Source: Arachidicoccus terrestris (GTDB lineage: Bacteria > Bacteroidota > Bacteroidia > Chitinophagales > Chitinophagaceae). Taken from it: 64,000 nucleotides of DNA. Numbering within the stretch: the first letter of the stretch is position 1; each line of letters starts with the position of its first letter. The notes beneath the pieces were generated by a model. It was not told where the DNA came from. It saw only the letters and a program-made list of their open reading frames with translations, and made no database searches. Shown here in pieces: positions 35,136 to 45,248 of the stretch. The position numbers and the translations under genes were made by a program. The DNA is taken from NCBI RefSeq assembly GCF_020042345.1, contig NZ_CP083387.1:2046001-2110000 (forward strand), in the 5' to 3' direction.

Positions 35136-37331
35136 ATGAAAAAATGGATACTAATATTTTCCCTTCTCTTCTTATACAAGGGCCAATCTTATGCACAAAG
35201 CTCACTTCCTGTAATTCCAGAAGATACTGAGCAGCTATTTAAAGGAGATTGGCTCGTTATACCCTGCGATATAAAAGCATCGGCATACCAAAGTCATGAC
35301 GGCAAAGATATCATCCTTACAAATGGCCTGGTGAGAAGATCTTTCCGGATCCAGCCTAATGTTACCTGCTTTGATTATACCAATCTTTCCAATGGACAGC
35401 AACTGCTGCGGGCGAACGAACCTGAGGCCGTTATTGAGATCGATGGCATCCAATATAATATTGGAGGTCTATATGGCGAAAAACAAAAAGCATATCTGCT
35501 ACCTGCCTGGCTCAATGAGTTAAAAGCACATGAAAATGACTTCCAGTTCCAATCCTATTCGGTGACTGATCTCCAGCCTTTTATTCGTTGGCAGCCGAAA
35601 GGGTGGGCAATGAATAAAACGCAGCCTACCGGTAAATCACTTGCGTTTGTCTTTAAGTCTAATAATGATAATCTGCAAAATATTACCATTACTGTTCATT
35701 ATGATCTATATGACGGGTTACCACTGATCGCAAAGTGGGTTTCAATTAAAAACAACGGCACTCATAAAATTACGATTGGCAGGGTCATCAATGAAAAACT
35801 GGCTGTCGTGGAAGAGGAGAGTGCCGTAGTAGGTTCCGTTGCACAAATGGAAAAACAACACGGGCTATATATAGAGACTGACTATGCGTTCAATAATGCA
35901 ATGCGTTATGATATCAGTGACCAGACGACCCACTGGAAGGCCGACAGCACATACACTTCTCAGGTAAACTACGATTACCAGACACCTTGTCTGCTGGAGA
36001 TATATCCCCGGGATGTCACCGCTGTCCAGTTGGACAAAGGCAAAGAGTTTAAATCCGTTCGCACTTATGAACTGTTAATGGACAGCTACGACAGAGAACG
36101 CAGAGGCTTATGTATAAGGAGAATGTATCGTAAGATTGCTCCCTGGACCACGGAGAATCCTATATTCATGCATCTGATCAGTAAGACCGACGCGGAAGTG
36201 AAAAACGCCATTGACCAGTGTGCGGCTACCGGTTATGAAGCTTTGATCCTTAGTTTTGGCAGTCATTGTAATATGGAAGACACCTCCGCGGCCAACCTAC
36301 GGAAATGGAAAGACCTTGCTGCCTATGCACATCGCAAAGGGATTATAATAGGTGGCTATTCCCTGTTCAGCTCCAGGAGAATTAGTGACAGCGATGATGT
36401 TATTGACCCGGTCACCGGAAAACCGGACGCGGGCGCTTTCTTTGGCCACGCGCCCTGCCTGGGCAGCAGGTGGGGGCTGGGCTATCTACAGAAATTAAAA
36501 CGGTTTATTAGTTACACCGGGTTTGATATCTTCGAAAATGACGGCCCTTACCCGGGAGACTTATGTGCCTCTACAAAGCACCCTGGCCACAAGGGGTTGG
36601 GGGACAGCCAGTGGAAGCAGATGACACTCGCCAAAGGCTTTTACCGGTGGTGCAGCGAGCAAGGCGTCTACGTTAATGCGCCTGACTGGTATTTTTTAAG
36701 CGGAACGAATAAAATCGCACTCGGATACCGGGAAGTCAACTTCTCCTTACCTAGGCAGACGCAGCAGATACTAAACCGGCAAAATATCTATGATGGCCTT
36801 TGGGAAAAAACGCCGTCCATGAGCTGGGGTTTTGTCCCGCTCACCAGGTATCAGGGGGGTGGACCTGAAGCCGTTCTTGAACCGCTTGCCGATCATCTAA
36901 AAGATTATGAAGCATTAATGATGCAATATTATGGCGCCGGCGTCCAGGCCTGTTACCGGGGTCCCAGACTTTATGACACTCCGGAAACCAAAGAAGCAGT
37001 CGTCAAAATTATTAACTGGTATAAGCAATACAGAAGCATCCTGAATTCAGATATCATTCATTTACGCCGTGCAGACGGCAGAGACTGGGACGGGATCATG
37101 CATGTCAACCCGTCACTGACTACTAAAGCACTGGTAATGCTGTACAATCCATTAAAAGAGGACATTACAAGGACAGTCACCTTACCTTTATACTACAGCG
37201 GCCTGACCCGTTCTGCAGAGGTTATGGTCAAGGCTAATCACCCGACGAAGTATATGCTGAATCGAGACTACGAAATCAAGGTCACGATAACCATTCCGGC
37301 AGAAAGCAATACCTGGCTTACCATAAAGTAA
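35136..37331 (+). CDS. Putative alpha-galactosidase-like (clan GH-D) secreted glycosidase
   Basis: 731 residues with a signal peptide (1-20, SYAQ). The N-terminal half (about 25-330) is a beta-supersandwich-like region (GLVRRSFRIQPNVTCFDYTN, TVHYDLYDGLPLIAKWVSI) as in GH36/GH31-type enzymes. The rest looks like a TIM barrel (EALILSFGSHCNMED, RKGIIIGGYSLFSSR, TGFDIFENDGPYPGD, GVYVNAPDWYF) followed by a small beta-domain. The Asp residues in FENDGP and APDWYF are candidate catalytic residues, but the exact GH-D motifs are not matched, so the family assignment is tentative. It is divergent from gntR, separated by a 350-bp regulatory region, and lies at the outer end of the mannose-type locus. 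Confidence 0.6.
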   Translation: MKKWILIFSLLFLYKGQSYAQSSLPVIPEDTEQLFKGDWLVIPCDIKASAYQSHDGKDIILTNGLVRRSFRIQPNVTCFDYTNLSNGQQLLRANEPEAVIEIDGIQYNIGGLYGEKQKAYLLPAWLNELKAHENDFQFQSYSVTDLQPFIRWQPKGWAMNKTQPTGKSLAFVFKSNNDNLQNITITVHYDLYDGLPLIAKWVSIKNNGTHKITIGRVINEKLAVVEEESAVVGSVAQMEKQHGLYIETDYAFNNAMRYDISDQTTHWKADSTYTSQVNYDYQTPCLLEIYPRDVTAVQLDKGKEFKSVRTYELLMDSYDRERRGLCIRRMYRKIAPWTTENPIFMHLISKTDAEVKNAIDQCAATGYEALILSFGSHCNMEDTSAANLRKWKDLAAYAHRKGIIIGGYSLFSSRRISDSDDVIDPVTGKPDAGAFFGHAPCLGSRWGLGYLQKLKRFISYTGFDIFENDGPYPGDLCASTKHPGHKGLGDSQWKQMTLAKGFYRWCSEQGVYVNAPDWYFLSGTNKIALGYREVNFSLPRQTQQILNRQNIYDGLWEKTPSMSWGFVPLTRYQGGGPEAVLEPLADHLKDYEALMMQYYGAGVQACYRGPRLYDTPETKEAVVKIINWYKQYRSILNSDIIHLRRADGRDWDGIMHVNPSLTTKALVMLYNPLKEDITRTVTLPLYYSGLTRSAEVMVKANHPTKYMLNRDYEIKVTITIPAESNTWLTIK

Positions 37332-37604
37332 AATTGGATGACTTAAAGCAGACCCGATTTCGGATACACGACCCTATGTGGCTATTCTACAACAGGAATA
37401 TTGAGGTAGCGACATCGCTTATTTATAGGCAGAACACCCTGTCTGAAAGTAAAACGAAATTGCGTTATACTGAAAATTATCAGAAAAAGAATACTGTTTC
37501 TGAGTAAATACTGAATATTGAAATTTAATAAAGAAGTAATTTGACATTTTAATAACTTTACGAGGCCTCTATTTAATTTCGATTTTTTAACGAGCGAACT
37601 AAAT

Positions 37605-38153
37605 ATGAAAAACCTTACAGCCATTGAGATTCGGAAAGGAAACGTAAAGACATTTAAAATGATCTACGACCAATATGCTGCTAAACTGTATTATTTCACT
37701 TTTAAACACTGTGGCTCCGAGTACCTGAGTAAAGAAGTCGTTCAATTGACTTTCATTAAATTGTGGGAAAAGAGAGCAAATGTTTCTATCGATGCACAGA
37801 TGTCCGCTCAGGTCTTCAGAACCGGAAAGAGCATCTTTATAGACTTACTGAGAAAAGAAAGCCGGGAACAGAAAAAAAGGATTGGTTCACTTGTTTATCA
37901 GCGGCAATATCAAAATGGAGAACAACTGATCTTAGACAAGGAACGATGGAACCTTGTCAGCCAAAAAATCGAGAGTTTGCCCCGTGTGCGCCAAAAGGTT
38001 TTCAAATTAAGCCGGATCGACTGCAAATCAAACAAAGATATCGCCAGGGAATTATCGCTCTCAGTTAAAACTGTTGAGAATCACATAACACTTGCACTCA
38101 GAGAGTTAAAAGGAATCCCCCTTATTATCCTTTTGTTGGTTTTATGTAAATAA
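37605..38153 (+). CDS. ECF-type RNA polymerase sigma factor
   Basis: 182 residues. Region 2 (about 10-80: FKMIYDQYAAKLYYFTFKHC, LSKEVVQLTFIKLWEKR) and region 4 (about 125-175: LPRVRQKVFKLSRIDCKSNKDIARELSLSVKTVENHI) are intact. In the Bacteroidota this class, with an adjacent FecR anti-sigma factor, activates a downstream susC/susD pair when the outer-membrane receptor binds its substrate. The C-terminus ends in a short hydrophobic stretch (PLIILLLVLCK), as seen in many such sigma factors. The FecR gene follows after 69 bp. No recognisable promoter was found in the 273-bp gap upstream. Confidence 0.95.
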   Translation: MKNLTAIEIRKGNVKTFKMIYDQYAAKLYYFTFKHCGSEYLSKEVVQLTFIKLWEKRANVSIDAQMSAQVFRTGKSIFIDLLRKESREQKKRIGSLVYQRQYQNGEQLILDKERWNLVSQKIESLPRVRQKVFKLSRIDCKSNKDIARELSLSVKTVENHITLALRELKGIPLIILLLVLCK

Positions 38154-38222
38154 GCACCAAAATGTTAATAAATCCCCAACCATTAGGGGCAATGGCTTTA
38201 TCAGGCGAATATATTAGTAGAT

Positions 38223-39254
38223 ATGATAGACAAAAGCATTTTACGGAAATTTAAAAATAATGAATGCTCACCCTCAGAAAAACAGGAATTGCTTCAGCTG
38301 TTCAAAGAACATCCTGAACTTCTGGAGGAAGTCATGAGTGAAGAGGAGTGGAACGCCTTCCATCTATCAGACAACAAGAACAGTGAGGTGTTATTTAAAG
38401 AGATATACAGCAATATTGAAACGGAGATGGGTCCAACACCGAACCGTTCTGTCGACTATAAAAGATACATAGGCATCGCTGTTATCGTAGTTTGTGCTTT
38501 GGTCATCGGTAAATATTACTTTATGGACAGAGGCGCTCAAATGGAGACGACAAGGCTGGTCCAGGCGATTCAGGGGCATAAAGATACAACGGTTATAAAT
38601 CAGTCAAATACGGCCCGAAAGATACCACTGCCCGACGGTTCACTGGTTAAACTATTTCCGGGCAGCAGTATTCGTTATCAGAAGGAATTTGCCGACACAA
38701 AAAGGAATATTGCGCTTAACGGGAAAGGGGTATTCTATGCCGCAAGAGACGATCATAGGCCTTTTACGGTTTACGCCGGCAACATTGCGACAACTGCTTT
38801 AGGCACCGTCTTTATGATTTCAGCCGACCAGGCATCCGGAAAGGTCGACGTCCACTTATTTAAAGGCAAAGTCGCCATCAGAAAATATCAGCACGACAGT
38901 CTCAGCCAGGTAATAAAATATCTTTCCCCAGGATCAAGCTACTCAAATGTAACTGAAAAGACAATTCAGAAGCCGATTGAGAAAAGAACGAATGATACCC
39001 ATGCCCGGCGCAGTACCCGGTTCTTTTTTAATTTCAAAAACAGCCCATTAGAGGATCTGTTAGATAGCCTGAGCCAGCAAACCGGCATACAGTTCCATTA
39101 TAAGGAAAAAGAGATTCGGGATATGACATTTACAGGTGCATATGATAACAAAGATCAAACTGTTGATGAGCTGCTCACGACCATTGGCACACTCAACGGC
39201 TTTGTCATAGAAAAGAAAGATAGCACAAACTATATAATAAACGTTAAGCGATAA
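38223..39254 (+). CDS. FecR-family anti-sigma factor
   Basis: 343 residues. The cytoplasmic N-terminal region (about 1-78) would bind the sigma factor. One membrane helix lies at about 82-100 (YIGIAVIVVCALVIGKYYF). The periplasmic FecR domain (about 115-225) contains KIPLPDGSLVKLFPGSSIRY and a TALGTVFMI-type segment. The C-terminal DUF4974 domain (about 265-343) has the STN-like signature FFFNFKNSPLEDLLDSL. It is the membrane relay between receptor and ECF factor. The neighbouring SusC lacks an STN signalling extension, so the signalling partner may be a different receptor or may contact DUF4974 in another way. Confidence 0.94.
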   Translation: MIDKSILRKFKNNECSPSEKQELLQLFKEHPELLEEVMSEEEWNAFHLSDNKNSEVLFKEIYSNIETEMGPTPNRSVDYKRYIGIAVIVVCALVIGKYYFMDRGAQMETTRLVQAIQGHKDTTVINQSNTARKIPLPDGSLVKLFPGSSIRYQKEFADTKRNIALNGKGVFYAARDDHRPFTVYAGNIATTALGTVFMISADQASGKVDVHLFKGKVAIRKYQHDSLSQVIKYLSPGSSYSNVTEKTIQKPIEKRTNDTHARRSTRFFFNFKNSPLEDLLDSLSQQTGIQFHYKEKEIRDMTFTGAYDNKDQTVDELLTTIGTLNGFVIEKKDSTNYIINVKR

Positions 39255-39321
39255 TATTCTTGATTTAATCTAAATATTCACACGTATTGTACGGCTACAT
39301 ACAGCATTGAAATTCAATGTC

Positions 39322-42300
39322 ATGGCGAAGCTATATCTAAAAATTAAATTTACTCTTATGGTAAAATTATGCAGCAGCCTTTTATTATTCCTGCTCCTTC
39401 TAAGTGCGGGAGCTTATGCACAAAATTCCGTTTCAGGAATTGTACGGTCCTCTTCGAAAGAAGTTCTTTCCGGCGCATCAGTATCGGTAATCAACACACA
39501 AACGGGCAACAAACGCTCTGCAGTCACAAATGAGTCGGGAATTTTTAAATTCACCGATCTACCCGTGGGAGGCCCTTACAGCTTTATTGTCTCTTATGTT
39601 GGCATGAAGTCCGATACCTTAACCGGCTATATGGTAAAGGAGCATTCAAAGATTGCATTATCTGTTATTCTGCATGACCAGGCTTCTTCTTTAAGCGATT
39701 TGATCGTCATTGGCTACGGTAAAGAGAGGCGGGAGGATTTATCCTCTGCGGTTGCAACTGTAAATGATATCGCGAAAGTGAAAGAACGTCCTGTTATGGA
39801 CGTTCAGAATATGCTGCAGGGGCAAGTCCCGGGGGTCACAGTAGTCGCTAATGGGGGAAGCCCTACGAATACCCCTTCGGTTACCATCCGCGGCGTAGGC
39901 TCCAAAGGAGCGGAAAATGTACTGTATGTCGTAGACGGGGTTCCGAATGCACCATATAATCCTTCGGATGTCACTTCTATAACCGTATTAAAAGATGCCG
40001 CGTCTGCGGCCATATATGGTGCCTTTGCCGGATCCGCAGGCGTTATCCTCATTACCACAAAGCAGGCGACCGAAGGCAAGACCTCTGTTTCTTACGATGG
40101 ATTTGTTGGCATAAAGAACGCCTGGAGAACACCACAATCGCTGACAGCCGCCCAGCAGGCCATGGTCTCTAACCTCGCGGACAAAAATGCAGGCTTACCC
40201 CTGTTAGACGGTTGGGATTCAACCCGTAATCCGGATGTGTTTCAAACAAGAACCGATTGGATCGGGTCTGTTTTCAGAACAGGCATTACCAACCGCAATA
40301 CAATAACGATCAATTCCGGGACAGATAAATTCTCCTCTCTATTTCAGGCGCGTGAAGAAAATAATCAAGGAACATTGCTCAATACGTACAACAAAAACAT
40401 CTCTTTACGCTATAGCGGCAAGTATACTTTTAATGACCATTTCACGTTCAAGCAACAGGTTTTCTGGAATAATAACGATTCAAGAGGGACAGAGACCTCA
40501 AGTGGTTACAGCGGTGTCATACTATCAGCCATCTATATGCCCCGTTCCGCAACTGTGTATTATCCGGATGGGAGTTTCGGCGGGGTCGGGCCCAGAAACT
40601 CTCCTTACTTAGGCATTTTTGGTGATGCCATTAATCCTGTAGGAACACTTCTCAGAAACCAGGCTTACAATAAGACAACCAATATCCTGTCTGTGTCGGA
40701 ACTGGACGTAAATAAAATCTTCCCGGGATTGGATTTCCTGTCCAGATTTTCTTACAACCAGTCAAACTGGTTGAATAAAAATTTTACGCCTGCCAGAACT
40801 GAACCCGGCAAACCCAATGACCAGAATTCACTTGCATACGCAACCGATAAGAATTTTAACTGGATATGGGAAAACACATTGAATTACAATAAGTCCTTCA
40901 ACAAACATCGCATCGGATTAATGGCCTCAACAACCATACAGGAATACTCAGACAGAGGTTTCGGAACGGCCGCCCGTGGATTCAACAATGAAGCGGATTG
41001 GGCACAGTACTTCGTGAATGCGGGTATTTTTGATCAGGATCACCCGACGGACTATTACATCAATGACAGGAACCTGTCCTATGTGGGCCGGGCTTCCTAC
41101 AGCTGGAATAACCGGTATTTTATGACTGCCAGCTACCGCTATGATAAAGCAGACCGGCTCGCCAGCGGTTACAGGGGAAAGGGCTTTCCGGGGTTGACCG
41201 CAGCCTGGAAACTAAGCTCAGAGCCGTTCTTTAACGTAAAAGGAATAGACCTTCTAAAATTCCGTGCAAGCTGGGGCCGCATCGGCAATATCAGTTCTGT
41301 CGGTTATTATTACGGTTACCCGGCACTGACCCAGAATACGGTCTATCAGATCGGTAATGAGTCTCCGCTGTCAAATGGATTATACTTGGCAAGCGCCTTT
41401 AACCCTCAACTGTCATGGGAGACATCCCAGCAAACCGATATAGGTATTGACCTTTCATTTTTGAATAATAGACTGGCGATTACCGGAGATTATTTTAATA
41501 AGGAAACATTTGATCTTATTCAACAACAGACATCAGGCTGGCCTTCCACTTACGGCGTATCGGCTCCCCTGATCAATCAGGGCAAGATCAGAAATACCGG
41601 CTTTGAATTCAGTGGTCAGTGGCACGACAAGATCGGCCAGGTCGGTTACAGTATAGGCGGTAATATAGCTACGTTAAAAAACAGGGTCATTTATATTGAC
41701 GGGAATCCAGGCTCGGTATGGACACACGGAGATAGCTGGCGCAGCGGCCTGATCAGGCCTTATCAGTCGACCGTAGGACAACCTTATTATTCTTACTGGT
41801 TAATTAAAACAGACGGCATTTTCCAGACAGATGAACAGGCGGAAAACTATGTAGCCGGAAACGGAAACCGTATTCAGCCTTTTGCAAAAGCGGGTGACCT
41901 GAAATTTGTAGACAATAATGATGATGGTGTTATTGACGATAATGACAGGGTGTTTATGGGGGCCGCATTTCCAAAACTAACCTACGCCTTCAATTTTAAT
42001 GTAAGTTATAAGAAATTCGATCTAAGCCTATTCTTTCAGGGTGTAGGAGGTGTTAAACTGTTTAATGCGTTTAAAGAATCTACGCTGAATGCTTCTGAGC
42101 AGGGCTACAACAGGTGGGATAAAATATTGGATGCCTGGTCACCTACTAATACAGGCTCAAATATTCCAATTATTTCTGCCTCCGACAATAATAAAAACTT
42201 CGCGACACCGTCTGACTGGTATTTGGAAAGTGGCGATTTTTTAAGGTTAAAAAACCTCTCTCTTGCATACACTTTTACACTTCCCAGGGACATCCATCTC

Positions 42301-42441
42301 AAGGTTTATTTTAGTGGCGACAACCTCCTCACCTTCACAAAGTATAGTGGCATGGACCCCGAAGTCGGCGGTATCGGACTTGACGGTGGGCAGTACCCCG
42401 TTTCGCGCGTATTTTCTTTTGGCGTTAACCTTAAATTTTAA
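39322..42441 (+). CDS. SusC/RagA-type TonB-dependent outer-membrane receptor
   Basis: About 1039 residues from the ATG at 39322 (MAKLYLKIKFTLMVK), preferred over an in-frame TTG at 39307. The signal peptide ends near GAYAQ. Then come a CarboxypepD-regulatory-like domain, a SDLIVIGYG TonB-box segment, plug (VVDGVPNAPYN, DAASAAIYGAFAGSAGVILIT) and beta-barrel ending FSFGVNLKF. There is no STN domain even though the upstream genes are an ECF/FecR pair. It belongs with the SusD gene that starts 5 bp after its stop. No glycosidase is in this unit, so the substrate is unknown; it could be a non-carbohydrate nutrient. Confidence 0.95.
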   Translation: MAKLYLKIKFTLMVKLCSSLLLFLLLLSAGAYAQNSVSGIVRSSSKEVLSGASVSVINTQTGNKRSAVTNESGIFKFTDLPVGGPYSFIVSYVGMKSDTLTGYMVKEHSKIALSVILHDQASSLSDLIVIGYGKERREDLSSAVATVNDIAKVKERPVMDVQNMLQGQVPGVTVVANGGSPTNTPSVTIRGVGSKGAENVLYVVDGVPNAPYNPSDVTSITVLKDAASAAIYGAFAGSAGVILITTKQATEGKTSVSYDGFVGIKNAWRTPQSLTAAQQAMVSNLADKNAGLPLLDGWDSTRNPDVFQTRTDWIGSVFRTGITNRNTITINSGTDKFSSLFQAREENNQGTLLNTYNKNISLRYSGKYTFNDHFTFKQQVFWNNNDSRGTETSSGYSGVILSAIYMPRSATVYYPDGSFGGVGPRNSPYLGIFGDAINPVGTLLRNQAYNKTTNILSVSELDVNKIFPGLDFLSRFSYNQSNWLNKNFTPARTEPGKPNDQNSLAYATDKNFNWIWENTLNYNKSFNKHRIGLMASTTIQEYSDRGFGTAARGFNNEADWAQYFVNAGIFDQDHPTDYYINDRNLSYVGRASYSWNNRYFMTASYRYDKADRLASGYRGKGFPGLTAAWKLSSEPFFNVKGIDLLKFRASWGRIGNISSVGYYYGYPALTQNTVYQIGNESPLSNGLYLASAFNPQLSWETSQQTDIGIDLSFLNNRLAITGDYFNKETFDLIQQQTSGWPSTYGVSAPLINQGKIRNTGFEFSGQWHDKIGQVGYSIGGNIATLKNRVIYIDGNPGSVWTHGDSWRSGLIRPYQSTVGQPYYSYWLIKTDGIFQTDEQAENYVAGNGNRIQPFAKAGDLKFVDNNDDGVIDDNDRVFMGAAFPKLTYAFNFNVSYKKFDLSLFFQGVGGVKLFNAFKESTLNASEQGYNRWDKILDAWSPTNTGSNIPIISASDNNKNFATPSDWYLESGDFLRLKNLSLAYTFTLPRDIHLKVYFSGDNLLTFTKYSGMDPEVGGIGLDGGQYPVSRVFSFGVNLKF

Positions 42442-42446
42442 TTATC

Positions 42447-44051
42447 ATGTATAAAGCAAAATGTCTTACAATATCCTCGATAATGCTGTTTGCCGCACTA
42501 CTGTTGAATGCGTGTAAAAAAGACTGGATAGATACGAAACCCAACGGAACGCCTACTGTCGCTTTCTTCTGGAAAACCAATGAGGACATCCAAAATGCGG
42601 TCAAGGCGATGTATGCGCCCTTTGCAAATGAATCTACCTGGGGAAGAGACTTGTTTTGGATGCAAATAGCCGGAGATGATCTTATTGTCGGCAGATCCAA
42701 TGCCAATGCAAACAATATTAAAAATCTTATTCCCTCAGGCAGAGAAGGTTATATGGCTCAGGGCTGGGTGGATTTATACCACATGATCAACATGGCGAAT
42801 CAGGTGATACAAGGCGCACCAACCGCCACTGAAGCCAGCGATTCAATTAAAAACCAGGCATTGGGCGAGGCGTATTTTATCAGGGGCTTCGCGCATTTCT
42901 GGGTAGCCTATTTATGGGGATCAGACAAGCAGGGCGTCCCGTTTGACGGGCCGGAAAATGCAGAATATGGAAACAGGATACCTCCTCAGTCAGCAACCGT
43001 CATGGATGACTATAAACAGATAATACAGGATCTGCAAAAAGCCGCAGACCTGCTGCCCTATTTTGAGCAATACAGTTCCGGCGATTATGGCCGTGCACAT
43101 AAGGTTGCGGCCTGGGGCTATATGGTCAAAACATATGCATATTGGGCTCAATATGACGCCAGTAAATGGGCACTTATACCCAAACTGTGTGATAGCATTA
43201 AAAACCAGGGGCACAGAGCACTTATCACCGGAAAAGGCAGTGGGCTCGCCAACTACCAGGCAGTTTTTAAAATCGAAAATAACTGGAGTCCTGAATACAT
43301 ATGGTCAGTGAATTCCGGTGTTCTCGGAGGGTCCGAATTCCCGGGCGTCGTCCTCGAAAACAAAGGTTGGGGTACTTATAATGGGTGGGGGTATTTTCAG
43401 CCGACAGAGGAACTCTATGATGCATTTGAGCCAAACGATCCACGCCGGCAAGTGACTATATTGTCCTACGGAGATAAGTTTACTTTCTTTGGTCAGTCCC
43501 GCCAATACTTCTCAACGAACAGTCTTTCCGGGTTCCAGATAAATAAGTACATGGAGCCATACAGCTACGGCAGTGACGGTAAAAGCTCTACAAACTTAAT
43601 GGTCAACCAGAACGGGGATTACCCGACAACAAGGCTGAACCTTCCGCTAATGCGATATGCAGAAATCTTGCTATTCAAGGCAGAGGCCTATCTACAGATG
43701 AATCAGCCCCAACTTGCCGCTGCTCCTTTAAACGAAATACGGGAAAGAGTCGGCCTGAAAGCCATCACCAGTCCAGACATGGATGACCTGAAACATGAAC
43801 GCCGCTGTGAACTCGCCTGCGAATGGACAGACCGGTTCGCCGATTTAAAGCGTTGGAGGGATTTTGACAAAATTAATGCAGCACAGCATGGCCGTGCCTA
43901 CACAAATAAATCAGATCCGAATTCAGACTATACGATTTATGAGGTATGGCCTGCCCGTAGTTTCGACCCCAACAAAGACATGGTTTGGCCCATTAACCCT
44001 GATGAAATCCTAAACAGCGCCGGCGCCTATAAGCAAAATGCCGGCTGGTAA
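42447..44051 (+). CDS. SusD-like outer-membrane binding lipoprotein
   Basis: 534 residues with a lipoprotein signal (FAALLLNACKKDW, Cys 23). SusD hallmarks are PNGTPTVAFFWKTNEDIQNAVKAMY, the helix block ALGEAYFIRGFAHFWVAYLWG, the C-terminal LMRYAEILLFKAEAYLQMNQ and RRCELACEWTDRFADLKRWRDF, and an end in PINPDEILNSAGAYKQNAGW. It starts 5 bp after the susC stop, so the two are translationally close and cotranscribed. It should cap the SusC channel and bind its ligand outside the cell. A strong hairpin 62 bp downstream probably ends the transcript. Confidence 0.95.
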   Translation: MYKAKCLTISSIMLFAALLLNACKKDWIDTKPNGTPTVAFFWKTNEDIQNAVKAMYAPFANESTWGRDLFWMQIAGDDLIVGRSNANANNIKNLIPSGREGYMAQGWVDLYHMINMANQVIQGAPTATEASDSIKNQALGEAYFIRGFAHFWVAYLWGSDKQGVPFDGPENAEYGNRIPPQSATVMDDYKQIIQDLQKAADLLPYFEQYSSGDYGRAHKVAAWGYMVKTYAYWAQYDASKWALIPKLCDSIKNQGHRALITGKGSGLANYQAVFKIENNWSPEYIWSVNSGVLGGSEFPGVVLENKGWGTYNGWGYFQPTEELYDAFEPNDPRRQVTILSYGDKFTFFGQSRQYFSTNSLSGFQINKYMEPYSYGSDGKSSTNLMVNQNGDYPTTRLNLPLMRYAEILLFKAEAYLQMNQPQLAAAPLNEIRERVGLKAITSPDMDDLKHERRCELACEWTDRFADLKRWRDFDKINAAQHGRAYTNKSDPNSDYTIYEVWPARSFDPNKDMVWPINPDEILNSAGAYKQNAGW

Positions 44052-44113
44052 CCACAAATAATCAGGGAAATGACAGCTAGAATAAAGCCGAAAATACCCT
44101 ACAGAAAAGAGCT

Positions 44114-44150
44114 CTACAGGCGCGGTCGAATTTTACGATCGCACCTGTAG
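44114..44150 (+). terminator. Hairpin terminator after susC/susD
   Basis: CTACAGG begins a 15-bp stem (one mismatch, one GT pair) closing with CCTGTAG at 44144-44150, around a 7-nt loop. It lies 62 bp after the susD stop and before the separate phosphatase gene. Confidence 0.65.
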
Positions 44151-44269
44151 ACAATCAGCTTCCGCGATATACGGATAACGAAAAGTATGGCCCAGTGAAA
44201 TAACTGACCTGTATTATAGAAATAGAAACCAGATACATCCACTTACACTTTTAAACTTCGCAAATAACT

Positions 44270-45103
44270 ATGAAACACCTTGTATTACCCCTATTTTTAT
44301 TCTTGACTGCATGGATGGGGTCCGAAAGAATACTGGGGCAACAGCCAGCCATCCCACTTCAGGGTACTTTTGCATTCAGGGATATTGGCGGCTACGGCGC
44401 AGCAAATGGGAAAAGAATAAAATCGGGCAAATTATACCGATCTGCTTTACTGGCTGACCTCACCCAGGAAGACCTCTGGATACTTGAAGCGTTTAAGGTG
44501 AGTACTATCATTGATTTTAGAGGGCCGTTGGAAGTTAACGCATATCCAGACAAGGTTCCGGAGGGCGCCAGGTATATCGAACTGGCAGCCGGCAGTGAAG
44601 CGGACACCCCTGATGATTGGGCGGCTATGGCAAGAGAAATGAAGACTAAAACGCCTGAAGAGTCTGATGACGGGGCAGAAACGTACTACAAAAACATTGC
44701 GGCGTGTGGTAAACGGTATAAGCCTATGTTCGAAACGCTACTAAATACCCATAAAGACAGTGCCGTCATTTTTCATTGCGCAGGAGGCAAGGATAGAACG
44801 GGAATCGCCGCCGCATTGATTGAATATGTTCTGGGTGTAAGCTATGAAAATATCCATAAAGACTATTTGTATTCAAATGTCGCAAGAAAAAGCTATAACG
44901 AAGAAATAGCTCAGTTACTTTATTTAAAATATGGTGTCCCTATAGCAAGAGCAAGACAATACGGGCTTGCAAAGCCCCAGTTTATCAAAGCTTGCTTTAA
45001 TCAGATAAACGAACAATATGGCTCTGTTGACAAATTTCTAAAAAAGGAACTAGACTTGAATGCAGAAAAAATGGAACAACTCCGACGGCTGTATCTTGAA
45101 TAG
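44270..45103 (+). CDS. Secreted tyrosine-specific (dual-specificity-like) protein phosphatase
   Basis: 277 residues with a signal peptide (1-24, ILGQQ). The family start FAFRDIGGYGAANGKRIKSG, FRGPLEVNAYPD and the active-site loop HCAGGKDRTG (nucleophile Cys170, Arg176, the CX5R motif) identify a PTP of the Y_phosphatase3 (IphP/LipA-like) type. Members hydrolyse phosphotyrosine, phosphoinositides or other phosphate esters. Export to the periplasm suggests nutrient phosphate-ester cleavage rather than signalling. It follows the susC/susD unit but is separated by a terminator-like hairpin, so membership of that operon is uncertain. Confidence 0.88.
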   Translation: MKHLVLPLFLFLTAWMGSERILGQQPAIPLQGTFAFRDIGGYGAANGKRIKSGKLYRSALLADLTQEDLWILEAFKVSTIIDFRGPLEVNAYPDKVPEGARYIELAAGSEADTPDDWAAMAREMKTKTPEESDDGAETYYKNIAACGKRYKPMFETLLNTHKDSAVIFHCAGGKDRTGIAAALIEYVLGVSYENIHKDYLYSNVARKSYNEEIAQLLYLKYGVPIARARQYGLAKPQFIKACFNQINEQYGSVDKFLKKELDLNAEKMEQLRRLYLE

Positions 45104-45204
45104 TTATTCAGACGCTGCCATTCGGTAACAGTCTCTGCGGCATAAATTCCTATCCACGACTGACGGAACACTTATTTTTGAGGCGAATATGCTTTAAGTA
45201 TTTG

Positions 45205-45231
45205 TATTTTTGTGTATAAGCAACACAAAAA
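45205..45231. promoter_or_regulatory. Operator A overlapping the -7 box of the NUDIX regulator gene
   Basis: TATTTTTG (45205-45212) matches the Bacteroidota -7 consensus TAnnTTTG. Overlapping it is a perfect 9-bp-arm dyad, TTTTTGTGT (45207-45215) and ACACAAAAA (45223-45231), with a 7-bp spacer. It lies 18 bp before the regulator start and has the same motif as three sites at the SPFH promoter, so autoregulation is likely. Confidence 0.65.
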
Positions 45232-45248
45232 AGACAAGTAAACTTAAG

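Noticed and set aside
37540-37560. Promoter of the ECF sigma gene (TTTG and TAACTTTA)
   Set aside because: The spacing of 9 bp is too short for the Bacteroidota -33/-7 promoter.
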